The notes: generated by a model from the sequence alone, not told the origin. 64,000 nt of DNA from Prorocentrum cordatum (GCA_963575745.1 CAUYUJ010014612.1:326067-390066), one strand, 5' to 3'; shown: positions 1-10,622, counted from the first letter of the stretch. Translations and numbers: made by a program.

Positions 1-1135
1 ATCCACAAACAGACACCAGGCGAGCTGTATTGACCAGGGATGTGTAGCGCCTTGTGTGTTGTTGCTTGCGGTGCCTGTACTACGTCGTGCCTGCCTGGGG
101 CCGCCGTGGGTCGTTACTCGCCGTACGCGCGTTGCTGTGGGCGCGCGAACATCGACGACGCGCGCACGTTGGTCATTCAGCAAGCAGAGGGCGACGACAG
201 GCAACCACTCAACAAAGGCTGCCGCGGGAAGCGCGGGACGGCGACGACGACGACGTCGACGACGACGATGGCAAGGGTCAGCCATCAAGGCTTTTTTCAT
301 ATGTGTTGCTTTGTAAGTGTCTTGGAGGCCTCTTGGGCCCTCTTGGGGATCTCCTTGGGGCCCTCTTGCAGCTTATTTGGGGGCCTCTTGGGGCCCTTTC
401 TGGAGCCCTGGAAGCCATCGGTCAAGAAAGGGGGGTGCTCAAGTAGCGTCTCCCCGTATGGGGCTCGAAGGCGAGCATGGTTTGGCGCTCTTGGGGCGGC
501 AGTTGCCGTTGTTGGGTTCGTTTAGGGGCCGCTTTGGGCCCCTCTTGAGGCCCCCTTTGGCCCATCTTGGATCCATCTCGAAGCCTCATGGGCCCGTCGG
601 AAGAGAACAGGGTGAGAAAGCACAGCACGCTGAAAAACACCGTACGATGGAATGATGTCGGCCTCTTGGGGGGACCTCTTCGGGAGGCTTGGAGGGCACG
701 TGGAGCCGCCCTGCGGCGGTCTCGAGGGCGCGTGGAGTCATGTCGGGAGGTACGGGGATCTCTCGAGCGATCTCGGATGCCATCTGGAGCTCTCTGGGGC
801 GCTCTTGGAGCCCTCCTAGGGCCACAGGGGACCGCCTGACACCTCGCGTACCCCCCCCATCCAGACCCCGGGGGTGGGGATAGGGATAGGGGGACCCCCC
901 CTCCCCGAAGGGGAAGAAGCGGGCTGGCAGAAAAAGCACGTTAGACCACTCACACCCTGAGGGCTTGTAGGACGTACCTTCCAGTTTTCCCGGCAGCACA
1001 TGTTGGCCAGGATCCCGGGTCGCATCCCGCCGCGGCGACCATGGCCACGCGAAGTCCCCGCAGGTCTCCGCGTCCAGAAACGATCACCCGAAGTGCTCAA
1101 AGACTTCGGTCCCGCGCCACTTCGTCCTTGCGAGG
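1..1135. repeat. Gene-free, low-complexity repeat region
   Basis: No supportable gene. Much of 310-840 is a loose repeat built on CTCTTGGGGCCC and CTTGGAGGCC words, and 850-910 is C/G-run rich. The same word family returns at 3918-4375, 5885-6010 and 21085-21545, so it is a dispersed family. Open frames here are long only because the DNA is GC-rich and repetitive. Confidence 0.6.
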
Positions 1136-1143
1136 CGGGGATT

Positions 1144-1250
1144 TATCCATATCCACCGCCTGGGAACCGACGTCCTGATGCCCCAGCCGGCTGTGGATAT
1201 GGATAGATTTCAGCCCCCGGGAGCCCGAGTATATCCATATCCACCGCCTG
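1144..1250. repeat. Short repeat TATCCATATCCACCGCCTG, direct and inverted copies
   Basis: The word TATCCATATCCACCGCCTG occurs at about 1145 and 1231 on the plus strand, with an inverted partial copy (GGCTGTGGATATGGATAGA) at about 1189 between them. The arrangement could form alternative hairpins. No gene is visible here. Confidence 0.6.
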
Positions 1251-1307
1251 CCGAGGCTCTGAACATTGACCCTCCAGGCGGTGGCCATGTATACAATCCC
1301 GCCTCGG

Positions 1308-1602
1308 AGTCCTCCTCCTCCTCCTCCTCCTCCTCCTCCTCCTCCTCCTCCTCCCCCACGCTCGCGCGGGAGCGCGCCGGGGACGTGCGGAGGGGGCGAG
1401 TCGGCAGCGACGGGGCGCGCGCTGCCAGAGCGAAGAGCCTCGTGATCGGATAGATCGTCGGCGAGAGGATCCCAGGCCAGGGAGCCCCTCTCGTCCCGAG
1501 GAGGAGGAGGAGGAGGAGGAGGAGGAGGAGGAGGAGAGGGAGGAGGAAGAATAGGAAGGAGGAGGAGGAGGAGGAGGAGGAGGAGGAGGAGGAGGAGGAG
1601 CT
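1308..1602. repeat. Inverted pair of trinucleotide microsatellites
   Basis: A (TCC)n run at about 1310-1354 and two (GGA)n runs at about 1499-1534 and 1557-1601 face each other around roughly 145 bp of unique sequence. Opposite-strand runs of one microsatellite can pair as a hairpin. Poly-Ser, poly-Leu and poly-Glu frames across them are repeat artefacts. Confidence 0.75.
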
Positions 1603-2214
1603 CTCGACCCTTGTCCTTTGCCCTGTCTCGTTGGACGAACACGGGCATCGAGGCTGTTGCCTTCCTCCTGCTTCCTGTCCTCCTCCTCTCCCCCAGCCCG
1701 CTGTTTCGCCCGCGGTGGTCGTCGGCGCGGCCGTGGCCCGCGCAGCGTCAGTAGCTGCCGGGCTGTTCGCCCTACGGGTGGTTCCTGCCGTCTGCTCCCA
1801 TCTTCTCCCTCCACTCAGTATCGTTTCACCAATCCCCATCCCCATCCCCATCCCCTGCGAGACCCCCACCAAATGACCCACCCAGTTGGGGATACACCCT
1901 TCGAAACCCGAAGGGAACGACCTATATCCCCATCTAGGGGGGTAAACCGGCCAGTGGGGCCCAGGCCACGCCGCTGGGAATGGCGATCGGTCAAACTATA
2001 TTCATCCAGCAGCAAAGTCTCTCGTCCTGTCCGCCTCCCCGAAGTGGAGGGTTTCTCCGAAGGGCTAAGGCGACCCGTCCTCCCCCTCCTCCGCCTCCTC
2101 ATCCTACTCCTCATCCTACTCCTCCTCATCCATTTCCTCCGGCCCACCTGTGCTACTCGGTCGCGTGCCCTGTCGCTTGCTGTTCTTGAAGACCCCACCT
2201 GGAAATCAGCTGTG

Positions 2215-3209
2215 CGACCGTGCATTGATTGGAGTATGATATTTGTCAGGGCTGATCAAGATCCAAGGAAATCCGAGTTCAGGCTTCCCGAACTTAGACA
2301 ACTTGCCGCAAACATTCTGGAAAAGCCACATTCGGGATGGGGAAATATCAGAGTTTCCCTAGGTGCTGTCTATTTAAGTTTACCCAGAGCTGGCTGGTCA
2401 TGGATCAGTCCCATGGAGTACATGCGCAGGGAAGGCGAGGTCTACCCGCCAGCCCTCATGCGTCGCATGCTCGAGGCGTCTTGGCAGGAGCAGCAGGCCG
2501 AGACTGTGGCAGGAAAGATGGGAGCGCCTGCGGTTGACATGACTCATGCTACAGGACCTCTCGCCGACAAACGACTTAACAAACAAGATCGTGGCCTCCT
2601 CGTGTCGTGCCTGACCCAATCAATGTTGACCAAATGTAGACTCAAGGATGCGGGCTACGACACGGACAAGACTTGTATTTGTGGGGCCCCATCAGACTAC
2701 ATATACCACAGGCTCTTGGAGTGCCCCAGTAGTGTTGAGCTTCGAGAAGAATACCTTGCTGAAGGTGACCTTGAAGACCTGAAAGACCCCCAGGCCTGTG
2801 CTTTGTGTGTTGGTTGTCGGGAGCTTCCGCCCTTTACGGTCCCGAGGTCCATTGGTCTTGGCCTTGCCGAGGCCCAGTTTTGGTCCCGAAGCCGCCTTTC
2901 GCCTACGGAAGCCTTGGTTGGCGAGGTTTATGTTGACGGCAGTGTTGCCAAGGACGGCCACCCGTGGTTCCACGCCCCAGGATGGGCTACGGTGCAATGT
3001 GATGCCCACGGAGAAGTTGAGGCCTACCTTTGTGGGCCAGTAGGCTGTGCCCTCCCGCCCACTTCCCCTGCGGCGGAGTTTCTAGCGTACCTTGCCGCCA
3101 GCCAGTTCAGAGAAGTGACTAAGATTCATACAGATTGGAAAAGTGGAATGGATTTCCGCAGCGCGGGCCAGCCCGCTAGTTTGAGGAAGTTTCTGTGGAA
3201 CTCACGTCA
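2215..3209 (+). pseudogene. Non-LTR retrotransposon remnant with RNase H domain
   Basis: An open plus-strand frame carries a zinc-knuckle-like segment (CICGAPSDYIYHRLLEC, C-X-C-X7-H-X4-C pattern) followed by an RNase H-like domain. The RNase H acidic positions appear as VYVDGS, SPAAEF and IHTDWKSG. Zinc knuckle plus RNase H is the usual C-terminal layout of dinoflagellate LINE ORF2 proteins. No endonuclease or reverse transcriptase precedes it, and the frame runs into satellite DNA at about 3206, so both ends are missing. I infer a 5'-truncated LINE whose 3' end was lost or overwritten by the satellite. An independent RNase H-like gene is less likely. Confidence 0.7.
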
Positions 3210-3466
3210 TCCTCACCCCCGGCGCGAAGAGCACGAGCCCAGAGCGGCCTCCGGCACCGTTTCCGGACGGATCCGCTGGATCCGCTGGATCCGGTGACGA
3301 ATCCCAAACCGGCGCCCTCGCCTGAGACATCCTCACAAAACGGGCCCCGGGGGGGATGCCCAGAGGAGCCCAGAGCGGCCTCCGGCACCGTTTCCGGACG
3401 GATCCGCTGGATCCGCTGGATCCGGTGACGAATCCCAAACCGGCGCCCTCGCCTGAGACATCCTCA
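3206..3466 (+). repeat. Satellite array, left fragment (two units)
   Basis: Two units (about 131 bp apart) of the satellite that fills 16792-17944. Each contains GAGCCCAGAGCGGCCTCCGG, tandem GGATCCGCT nonamers and CGAATCCCAAACCGGCGCC. The array stops at 3466 after ATCCTCA, exactly where the 13.3 kb element begins, and resumes in the same orientation and phase at 16792. Confidence 0.9.
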
Positions 3467-3498
3467 AAGGAAGTTTCACGACAATCGGTTTTTGTTTC
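3467..3498 (+). repeat. Left terminal inverted repeat
   Basis: 32 bp, from AAGGAAGTTTCACG to GGTTTTTGTTTC, identical to the reverse complement of 16760-16791. Weaker similarity (a CATTCGGTTTT-like stretch) continues to about 3514. CTCA precedes it. Confidence 0.92.
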
Positions 3499-3552
3499 GA
3501 CCCATTCGGTTTTTACACTAGCGCGTTGATCTAGGCGCATCATTGCTACATT

Positions 3553-3610
3553 GGTGGGCGTTCAGCTCGCTGTTATCTAGGTGGGTCACTTTGGTGGGCT
3601 GTCAGCTCGC
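3553..3610 (+). promoter_or_regulatory. Two subterminal copies of the shared element motif
   Basis: GGTGGGCGTTCAGCTCGC at 3553-3570 and GGTGGGCTGTCAGCTCGC at 3593-3610. These are the reverse orientation of the GCGAGCT..GCCCACC motif found before each gene. The copy near the other end (16623-16640) points the opposite way, so the two ends carry inverted subterminal motifs, as expected for protein-binding sites. Function is inferred. Confidence 0.6.
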
Positions 3611-3842
3611 TCCATTCAAACTATCATCAACACGGGTGCGATGGTTTATTTTCATTATTGACGCTTTGCGTATCAGCACCAACCCTAAAGTTATCCTAGC
3701 GCGACCCTACCTAGGAGTTGGAGCCCTCAGGAAAGCAGCATTAGTAGTAACGGCAAACGACGCATACCATAGCACAGCATAGCTTGCTGCTAGGAGCAGG
3801 CAGTAAGCGCGCCCCCCCTCCCGCCCCGCTCCTCCCCCTCCT

Positions 3843-4375
3843 CCCCTCCTCCTCCTCCTCCTCCTCCTCCTTCTCCTCCTCCTCCTCCTCCTCCTCCTCC
3901 TCCTCTTCCCCCTGTGGCCTTTTTGGAGCTCCAAGAGGGGTCCAAGAGGGGGCCAGCATCGGGTGGGAGGGCCCTCGAGAATTCTTGGGAGGGGGCCGCG
4001 AGGGCCCCAAGAGGGCTCCAAGAGGAGCGCGCCAGGTCTCATCGAACACGGCGGTTCGATGAGACCTCGCGCGCCCCTCTTGGAGCCTGTTTGGAGCCGT
4101 CTTGGAGCTCTCTGGCGGCCTTTTTGGAGCTCCAAGAGGGGTCCAAGAGGGGGCCAGCATCGGGTGGGAGGGCCCTCGAGAGGTCTTGGGAGGGGGCCAC
4201 GAAGGCCCCAAGAGGGCTCCAAGAGGAGCGCGCCAGGTCTCATCGAACACGGCGGTTCGATGAGACCTCGCGCGCCCCTCTTGGAGCCTGTTTGGAGCCG
4301 TCTTGGAGCTCTCTGGCGGCCTTTTTGGAGCTCCAAGAGGGGCCCAAGAGGGGGTGGGAGGGTCCTCGAGAGGTC
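3843..4375. repeat. (TCC)n tract and 191-bp tandem repeat with internal hairpin
   Basis: (TCC)n at about 3845-3907 leads into two near-identical 191-bp copies starting at about 3920 and 4111, with a truncated third near 4320. Each copy contains the inverted repeat AGGTCTCATCGAAC / GTTCGATGAGACCT around a six-base loop. The remainder is the CTTGGAG/CCAAGAGG word family seen elsewhere in the window. Confidence 0.8.
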
Positions 4376-4942
4376 TTCTACTGGGCTGACCTACCTACAG
4401 AATTTGCCCCGCCAGATTTTGCTTCCCGAGGTTTCCTAGAGAGTTTGCCCCGCCAGATTTGCTTCCCCCCTCTTCCTCGCCGTGATCCCGTGGGGTGTCT
4501 ACTGGGCTGACCTTCCTACAGGATTTGCCCCGCCAGATTTTGCTTCCCGGGGTTTCCCAAAGAGTTTGCCCCGCCAGATTTCGCGTCCCGCGGCCCGGCG
4601 TGGGCCCCATGCGCTCTGCGGCGTCTGCGGGAGTTCGTCCTCCTCCAGGTTCTAGTGGTTCCACGCCTGTCCCCCCTAGTGGTTTCACGCCTGCCCCCCT
4701 AGTGGTTTCACGCCTGTGCCCCCTAGTGGTTTTGCGCCTGAGGAGGAGGAGCAGGAGGAGGAGGAGGAGGAGGAGGATGAGGTTGAGAAGGAGGAGGACG
4801 AGGAGGAGGAGGAGGAGGAGGATATGCTGACGATGACGATGCTAGCGAGCAGGATGCCCACTTAGCGATGATGATGCTGACGATGATCACGCTGATACTT
4901 TTCTGGTGGCCACCTGGCCTCCAGTTCGCCGTGGCGCGACGG
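4376..4942. repeat. Minisatellites between left end and first gene
   Basis: Four copies of TTTGCCCCGCCAGATTT lie at about 4402, 4444, 4523 and 4565, interleaved with two copies of CTACTGGGCTGACC (4379 and 4500). CCCCTAGTGGTTTCACGCCTG repeats run 4650-4740, and a (GGA)n tract runs 4740-4830. No gene is seen. This separates the left terminus from the coding part of the element. Confidence 0.7.
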
Positions 4943-5791
4943 TCAGGGGTGCACCAGGGCCCTGCTTGTCCTGGTGCGGCCGTCCGAGCGCATCGTATAG
5001 CGCACCATGTAGAGCGGCGGCGGCGTCAGCTGCTTCTTCTTCTCGTTCTGATGCTGCTGCAGCCTCTGGCGCTTGATGAACTCTGGTCCCAAGGCCTCCT
5101 TGATATCCTCGATGTCCCTCTGCAGCGCCTCGATGCGCCCATCGAACGCGTCCATGCGCTCGTTGGCGTGCATCACCTCCTGCACCAGCCAGGCCATGTC
5201 GCCTGAGCCTGAGCCTGACGCCTCGGCAGCCTTGTCATCTGCTGCTGCCACTTCGCCTTCGTGTCCGTCCAGCTCGCGCTTCCCCAGAGCAGCCTGACGT
5301 AACTCTTCGACGTTCTTCCAAGCCTTGGCAACCTTGCCAAGTTCAGCGTCGCCTGCTGCTTCACCTTCTGGCTTCGCCTGCTGCTTCACCTTCTGCGACG
5401 CCGGGACAAGGTACACGTTGTCGTTGATGCTGGTGGTGTCATGAAATGGCGCGAACCAGCCGTAGGTTGGCGGCGTGGCAGCTGCGACGTTCTCGTGGCG
5501 CGCGAACGCCCAGTCGTAATCGTCGGACTTCAGAACCCACCAGCCGGTGAACGGGCCGTTGCGATCATCCCAAAACATGATCTGGTACCCGCCATCCTTA
5601 CGCTGCCACATCGGCTTGCCGTGGTGCTGCTGGCCAGTGATAAGGTAGAGCCCAGAGGGTTCCTTGATGCCATGGAGCCAGAACTCATCGCATTGGCCCA
5701 CTTCCTCCACCATTCCCATTGCTGCGTTCCGCAGCCGCCGCTCGGGCGCTGGATCGCCCGCCGCCCCTTGGAGCCCTGAGAAAATGGCCAT
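4943..5791 (-). CDS. Unknown protein with Trp-rich domain and C-terminal coiled coil
   Basis: About 283 aa from the Met at 5791 (MAIFSGLQGAAGD). The open frame extends upstream to 6010, but those codons lie in the dispersed CTTGGAG repeat, so I prefer the later start. Residues ~45-110 form a compact Trp/Gly/Tyr-rich segment (GLYLITGQQHHGKPMW, then GGYQIMFWDD and GWWVLKSDDYDWAF). It resembles small beta-rich modules I recall as common in dinoflagellate proteins. A Lys/Glu/Ala-rich stretch and a probable coiled coil (around ALQRDIEDIKEAL) follow. It is the last gene in transcription order in the element. I do not recognise a function. Confidence 0.7.
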   Translation of the reverse strand: MAIFSGLQGAAGDPAPERRLRNAAMGMVEEVGQCDEFWLHGIKEPSGLYLITGQQHHGKPMWQRKDGGYQIMFWDDRNGPFTGWWVLKSDDYDWAFARHENVAAATPPTYGWFAPFHDTTSINDNVYLVPASQKVKQQAKPEGEAAGDAELGKVAKAWKNVEELRQAALGKRELDGHEGEVAAADDKAAEASGSGSGDMAWLVQEVMHANERMDAFDGRIEALQRDIEDIKEALGPEFIKRQRLQQHQNEKKKQLTPPPLYMVRYTMRSDGRTRTSRALVHP

Positions 5792-6197
5792 CAATTTGCG
5801 ATCAAGGTGCGCTGACTTCACACTGATGGTGTCACTTGGCGAGCCCCGTGGCCCAATGGGCCCCTTGCCTTCGCGGGGCCATGAGCCCAGGTCCCAAGAG
5901 GGCTCCAAGAAGGCCTCGATGGGTTCTTCTGGAGGGCGCGCCGAAGTCCAGAAAAATCGGTTCAAACATTCCGGACTTTGGAATGCCTTCTTGGAGTCCA
6001 TTGGGCCCACGAGCTGTCAATGAGGACCCACCTTTGAACTAAACCAGATTTCGGTTTCACGGGAAGGAAGCCCAAGGAAGGCTCACGAGGACCGGGAGGA
6101 TATCTTGGCAGAGACTTGCTAGCGACGCCAACCCGCGGAGGAGACCTGGGTGAGCGCCCAACTCGGCAACCATGATGATGCTAATTCAGACGATGGG

Positions 6198-6496
6198 GCG
6201 AGCTGATAACCCACCTAGATGATATCAATATAGCTATCAATATGGTGATGATGCTGAAGGCTCAGAGGAGGGCAACGGGGTGGCACAGAAATGAGGGTTG
6301 AAACATTTTGAGAAATTAGAACTTGGCCCCGCATATTGGATCTCCTCGTGGATTTCAAGGGAGGCGAAACACTATGATAAGGATGGCTGGAAGGAAGGGG
6401 GAGGAGGAGGTATGATTGCATTCGCGCTAACGGGCGAGCTGTGCCCACCTGTCCAAAATATCAAAGACGCCGTGCGGTGAGCTAGCTCAGCCCACC
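6198..6496 (-). promoter_or_regulatory. Three shared motifs between the 283-aa and 1,124-aa genes
   Basis: GCGAGCTGATAACCCACC (6198-6215), GCGAGCTGTGCCCACC (6434-6449) and GTGAGCTAGCTCAGCCCACC (6477-6496). On the coding (minus) strand they read GGTGGGC..AGCTCGC, upstream of the 283-aa gene. A role as promoter, spliced-leader acceptor context or transposase site is inferred from position and recurrence only. The rest of 5792-6570 has no gene that I can support. Confidence 0.55.
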
Positions 6497-6570
6497 TGTT
6501 CATCGAGAGCTAGCGCGAGTAGCCACTCGCGCTCCATCAAAATCTGGGGCGCCCTGCCCGCTTGCCCAGC

Positions 6571-9500
6571 TCACTGGATGAGCTTCAACGCCTTGCCAGG
6601 CAAGATGTCGATGTCGCTTGCCTTCCAGCACACCTGCGGGCGAGCGGGTTGCAAGCCCTTCCTCTTGCGCCACTGCATGACCCAACATATGCCTGTGTTC
6701 TTGGTGTCCCACGCTGTTGCCGGCATGGTCCCGCCCACGTTGTTCTGAGAAGGAGCTTTAGCGTTGTCCTCCTCCTTGACGGCCACGTCGGCCAAGCGAT
6801 AGTATATTGTCTGCGAGACGTTGAGCTTGAAGGCTGTGTGGTCGTCGTCCGTCGGGCTCTCCACGAGGCTGTGGTAGCACGCTCTCGTCTCATCTGCACT
6901 TTCTGTCAAACGCTTCTCATTCACAAGCGCCCCGACGCGACACATCCGAGCGTTGAAGACGACAAGACTGTCGCAATCGGCCAACTCGAACTTGATGTAC
7001 TTCTCGGGCTTGTCCTCAAGCATGTCATTCGTCCACTTCCCTTTTGAGAAACCAGCCAGCATGGCGCCTTGCGACACCTTTGCTGCCTCTGTGCCCTTGT
7101 TGACGATGTACATCTCGTTGTTCACGCACACGCGTAGATAGAGCTTCCCCGTCTTCCCATTGATGGAAGTGAGCGGGACGTCGTGGGTGATCTGAGTAGC
7201 GATGGTCGATTCGTCGATGAACGTATCAGGCTCTGTCGTCCGAGCGACCTTTGCTGGGCGCTCCGCTGGGTCGGCACCTGTCTTGCCAGGCGAAGCTGCC
7301 TTGTCACCCTTGTCTGTTTCCCCCTTGTCCTTGTCCTTGCCCTTTACGAGGTCGAACCCAGTTTCAAACTCAAGCGTCGCCACCATGTCTGAAAACTGCT
7401 CTGCAAAGACCTCGCGTCCGCTCCATTTCTGCAAGTCGACTTCGGCAATCGTCGGGCGGTCGCCGGTCCAGCGCATGGCAACGAGCTGCGGCTTGGCAAT
7501 CTCTGGCGACTGGCTATCAGACGGCACCTCAGCTGGCGGAACATTGAAGTGGGGTACCTTCATGTCGCCTGCTAAGATGCGTTGCTTGGTGTAATGAGTA
7601 CCCTCAGCCTTGCAGAAGTCGACGGAGATCTCGTCTGCGCACATGCCGACGTATGCCACTTGCTGCCCGAAAGTCTCGCTGAACGTGATGAACGCCTTCA
7701 GCATGTCAGCAGTGTGCAAGGACAAGTCGATCACCATCGTCGCCCCCCGTTGATCACCTGGGAGACCTGAAAGCATTGCGTTGAGCACGCGGTGGTAAGC
7801 TGGCACGCCAAGCTGGTGATGTTTCTCTCCTTGGCTGGCGTGCGTGTCCGTCTCGATTGTCGCAGGCAACGCCTCCATCGCGGTATCTTCCACAGTGACC
7901 ATATCCTTGGTGCGGAGCTGCGCGCCGCATGCAATGACTGAATCCTTGAATGCTGGAATGCCTTTCCACGCTTTGATGCGGTTGGAGTCGTCGTCAGCAA
8001 ATACCAAGGCCCCCTTGATCATGAGTGGCCGTTCTGAACGCTCCTCTGGTTTCTCAGTAAAGTGCAAGCATATAGATCTGTCAATGAAGAGGCCGTGCTG
8101 GCCGATGCTTGATTGCGCTTCTGCTTCCGCCTTGTAAAGGAAGCCCTTCTTGTAGGTGAATGTTGGGAGAAGCACCATCCCGATTGCCGGGCCGTCGGAG
8201 CGAACGAACTCACCCAACAAAAAGTGCTGTGCCTTGGTCGTCTTCGCATTGAATAGCGACATCGCCGTCCAATTGATGTGCACAAACGTGTTGATAGAGG
8301 TGTTCGACGTCAGGGCGTTCTTGGCTAATTGCTCTTTCACTCGCCCAACCGCCTTTGTCACAGCTTTTTGCTCTGCCGACGTGACAAGGGTGATCTTGCA
8401 ATTCACGTGAGAGGGGTCAAACAACGACTGTGCCGCAGACTCGGCCTCCTGGGCTCGCCAGACACGGTGCTGCACTGTCTTGTAGTACATGGCCGTCTCG
8501 CGATCGCGAGTTTTGCCGATGTAGGCGCTGGCCACGCTGACATCGTGGCGGACACGATTCTTGAACAGCTCAAACTCTTGCTTCTCAAGCTCAGTCGATT
8601 CCACCTTCAACGCCACAGCCTTTGGCGGATCACCGCCAGGTGCGCCAGCGGTTAGCGATATGATCAACTCCTTGAGCTCGGGAATATCTGTGACGCCAAA
8701 GTTGGCCTCCTTCTGCATGATGGCAGTCTCAAGCGATAAGGTGGTGTTGGGGTCGCCCTCCGCAAAGGGCGTGAGGAACCCATCGGAGAGGTCGGAATGT
8801 GGAATCTGCGGGTATTGGGCGATGGCGTCCATAATGATGGCATGTGCCAACGCTGACAACTCGCTGATCTTCTCAAGGTTGGCCTTTGAGATTTTGGTGC
8901 GTGCTGCCTCTGGCGCTGCTTCGTGTCTACTGATGACGGCGATCATCATGACCCTGAACGACTCGTGCGTGACAGTCAGCAGCCGGGTCCACTTCACTGA
9001 CCCAATGCGCGGCTTGTACCCTGCAAGTATCTTCTTGGACGAGAACGCATCATCTTGGAATGCGCTGTTCTCACCGTATTTCGACGCGTGGTCCAGGAGG
9101 AGAGTACGGCCTTCCTTGTCGACAGACCTGAGGATGTTGAGACAGCACACCTTCTTGGCTCCAGTCACCCGGGCGTCCGAAGGGCACTCCTGGTTCCACT
9201 TGGTCAAGACTTCGTCTTCAGACCAGCCTGTGGCCACAGACACCTTCTCAAGCTTCTGGATCCAACTGAGCACATCATGAGCTTTGCGAATGCTTCCGCG
9301 GTGGGCTAAAAGTGCGTTCTTGAAGGCAACCGACATCAGGTCTGGAGCAACATCATGGCAACGAACACGGACTGCTCTCAAAGATACCAACAACCTTTGG
9401 CCTCCAGCTTCCAAAAGCTTCTCGACGTTACCAAACTTCTTGTAAAGAATGATGCACATGGCGATGGCGGTGCATGCTCGGGCGTGGCCCTTGACGTACG

Positions 9501-9945
9501 ATAGCCACCAGTGAGCCTTGTCTTTAGTCTTCGGATTTGGCCACGCTAGTATGGGGTCGCTGATCGTCACAAATCCGCCGTTGAGGATGCTGTCTACCAA
9601 TGACAAGGATGTATGAAGCCGCGGCATGCCTTTGGTAGTTACTTCGTCTGAGAAGCCCAAGTCTGTGATCCTGAAGATGAGCTCCGTCTCCCCTGCGGCG
9701 CTGTAGAACAACTCCTTTGTCCCGTAGCTAAGAGTTGGATCCTTTTCGAAGAGGGCGTCCAGGTGCTGAGCCATGGCGGTGGCCGTGCTTTCGTCGGGGC
9801 ACTCCTGCATGATATACTGTGCTGGGCCTCCAGCAGCTCTCAAAGGCTCCGAGAAGTCTTCCATGGACAGTTGCCCCCTCTCCTGCTTCGCCTGCGGGCT
9901 GTCGGGCGGCTCCTCCTTGGGAACCATGAAAGCGCGCAGCGACAT
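6571..9945 (-). CDS. Large unknown protein of the 13.3 kb element (~1,124 aa)
   Basis: Start chosen at the Met at 9945 (MSLRAFMVPKEEPPD), because codons upstream to 10125 fall inside a tandem repeat. One uninterrupted frame of ordinary amino-acid composition, unlike the repeat-derived frames around it, supports a real gene. The N-terminus is Pro/Glu/Lys-rich. The middle is mixed helical with scattered Cys and His. A charged linker near residues 890-950 (GKDKDKGETDKGDK, then PAERPAKVARTTEPD) looks disordered and may hold a nuclear localisation signal. The C-terminal ~170 residues look beta-rich. No catalytic motif is recognised. As the longest gene of the element it may be a second transposition or replication factor, but this is only a guess. 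Confidence 0.75.
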   Translation of the reverse strand: MSLRAFMVPKEEPPDSPQAKQERGQLSMEDFSEPLRAAGGPAQYIMQECPDESTATAMAQHLDALFEKDPTLSYGTKELFYSAAGETELIFRITDLGFSDEVTTKGMPRLHTSLSLVDSILNGGFVTISDPILAWPNPKTKDKAHWWLSYVKGHARACTAIAMCIILYKKFGNVEKLLEAGGQRLLVSLRAVRVRCHDVAPDLMSVAFKNALLAHRGSIRKAHDVLSWIQKLEKVSVATGWSEDEVLTKWNQECPSDARVTGAKKVCCLNILRSVDKEGRTLLLDHASKYGENSAFQDDAFSSKKILAGYKPRIGSVKWTRLLTVTHESFRVMMIAVISRHEAAPEAARTKISKANLEKISELSALAHAIIMDAIAQYPQIPHSDLSDGFLTPFAEGDPNTTLSLETAIMQKEANFGVTDIPELKELIISLTAGAPGGDPPKAVALKVESTELEKQEFELFKNRVRHDVSVASAYIGKTRDRETAMYYKTVQHRVWRAQEAESAAQSLFDPSHVNCKITLVTSAEQKAVTKAVGRVKEQLAKNALTSNTSINTFVHINWTAMSLFNAKTTKAQHFLLGEFVRSDGPAIGMVLLPTFTYKKGFLYKAEAEAQSSIGQHGLFIDRSICLHFTEKPEERSERPLMIKGALVFADDDSNRIKAWKGIPAFKDSVIACGAQLRTKDMVTVEDTAMEALPATIETDTHASQGEKHHQLGVPAYHRVLNAMLSGLPGDQRGATMVIDLSLHTADMLKAFITFSETFGQQVAYVGMCADEISVDFCKAEGTHYTKQRILAGDMKVPHFNVPPAEVPSDSQSPEIAKPQLVAMRWTGDRPTIAEVDLQKWSGREVFAEQFSDMVATLEFETGFDLVKGKDKDKGETDKGDKAASPGKTGADPAERPAKVARTTEPDTFIDESTIATQITHDVPLTSINGKTGKLYLRVCVNNEMYIVNKGTEAAKVSQGAMLAGFSKGKWTNDMLEDKPEKYIKFELADCDSLVVFNARMCRVGALVNEKRLTESADETRACYHSLVESPTDDDHTAFKLNVSQTIYYRLADVAVKEEDNAKAPSQNNVGGTMPATAWDTKNTGICWVMQWRKRKGLQPARPQVCWKASDIDILPGKALKLIQ

Positions 9946-10001
9946 GGGACACTGGCCGCCGAGCGCGGCAGGACGCCAGATCTGACTCCCAGAGAGTTCG
10001 G

Positions 10002-10245
10002 GCGAAGTCGTTTGATTTCGCCGGAAGTCGGATGTAAGAAATCGTGCAACCGAGTTCGGGCCGGTTCGTTTGAATTCGCCGGATCTCCGGGCCCAAACGA
10101 CAAATCTCCGGATCTCGGCTGTCAAAACACATGTGGTTTGGAGGGCCGACTTCGGGCCATTTGGGATTTACATAAGGAGTTCGGGCCGGTTCGTTTGAAT
10201 TCGCCGGAAGTCGGATGTAAGAAATCGTGCACCCGAGTTAGGGCC
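10002..10245. repeat. Tandem repeat upstream of the 1,124-aa gene
   Basis: GAGTTCGGGCCGGTTCGTTT and GCCGGAAGTCGGATGTAAGA words are repeated at about 10007-10060, 10050-10082 (truncated) and 10170-10240. It lies in the presumed 5' leader of the 1,124-aa gene and could be regulatory. The open frame passes through it without ending. Confidence 0.65.
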
Positions 10246-10434
10246 GAATGGGCTGTGGCGGGGCGGGGGTGGGGAGGAATTGGCGATGGCAGGGAAGGCT
10301 GAGGAAGAGGGCGCGCACGATCAAGAATGATAATGGAGAAGGAGGCAGGAGCAGGGAAGGCGGAGGAGGAGGAATGAGGCAGGAGGAGAAGGAGGAGAAG
10401 GATGAGCAATATGATCTGCTTGCGCGCTAATACG

Positions 10435-10450
10435 GCGAGCTATGCCCACC
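10435..10450 (-). promoter_or_regulatory. Shared motif upstream of the 1,124-aa gene
   Basis: GCGAGCTATGCCCACC, with preceding context CGCGCTAATACG that is closely matched before the copy at 6434. It is about 490 bp upstream of the chosen start. It is one of about eleven copies confined to this element. Confidence 0.55.
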
Positions 10451-10622
10451 TGTGAGATGACCAAGGCTGAACCGACGAGGCGATATGAAAGCACCTGTGC
10501 AATAGGGTTTGGGGGCCACCGACAACACAAGCTGTGCTAGCGACACGTGAACAGCAGTGAAAGCTGTAGCTGCTTACAGAGCAATATGGATCATGGGTGG
10601 GCCTGGGCGGCCGCAGATAGCT

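Noticed and set aside
1097-1881. Overlapping long frames rich in Ser, Leu, Pro or Glu on both strands
   Set aside because: They are translations of (TCC)n and (GGA)n microsatellites; the same applies at 17.9-18.1, 35.9-37.3, 48.9-50.3 and 62.2-62.7 kb.
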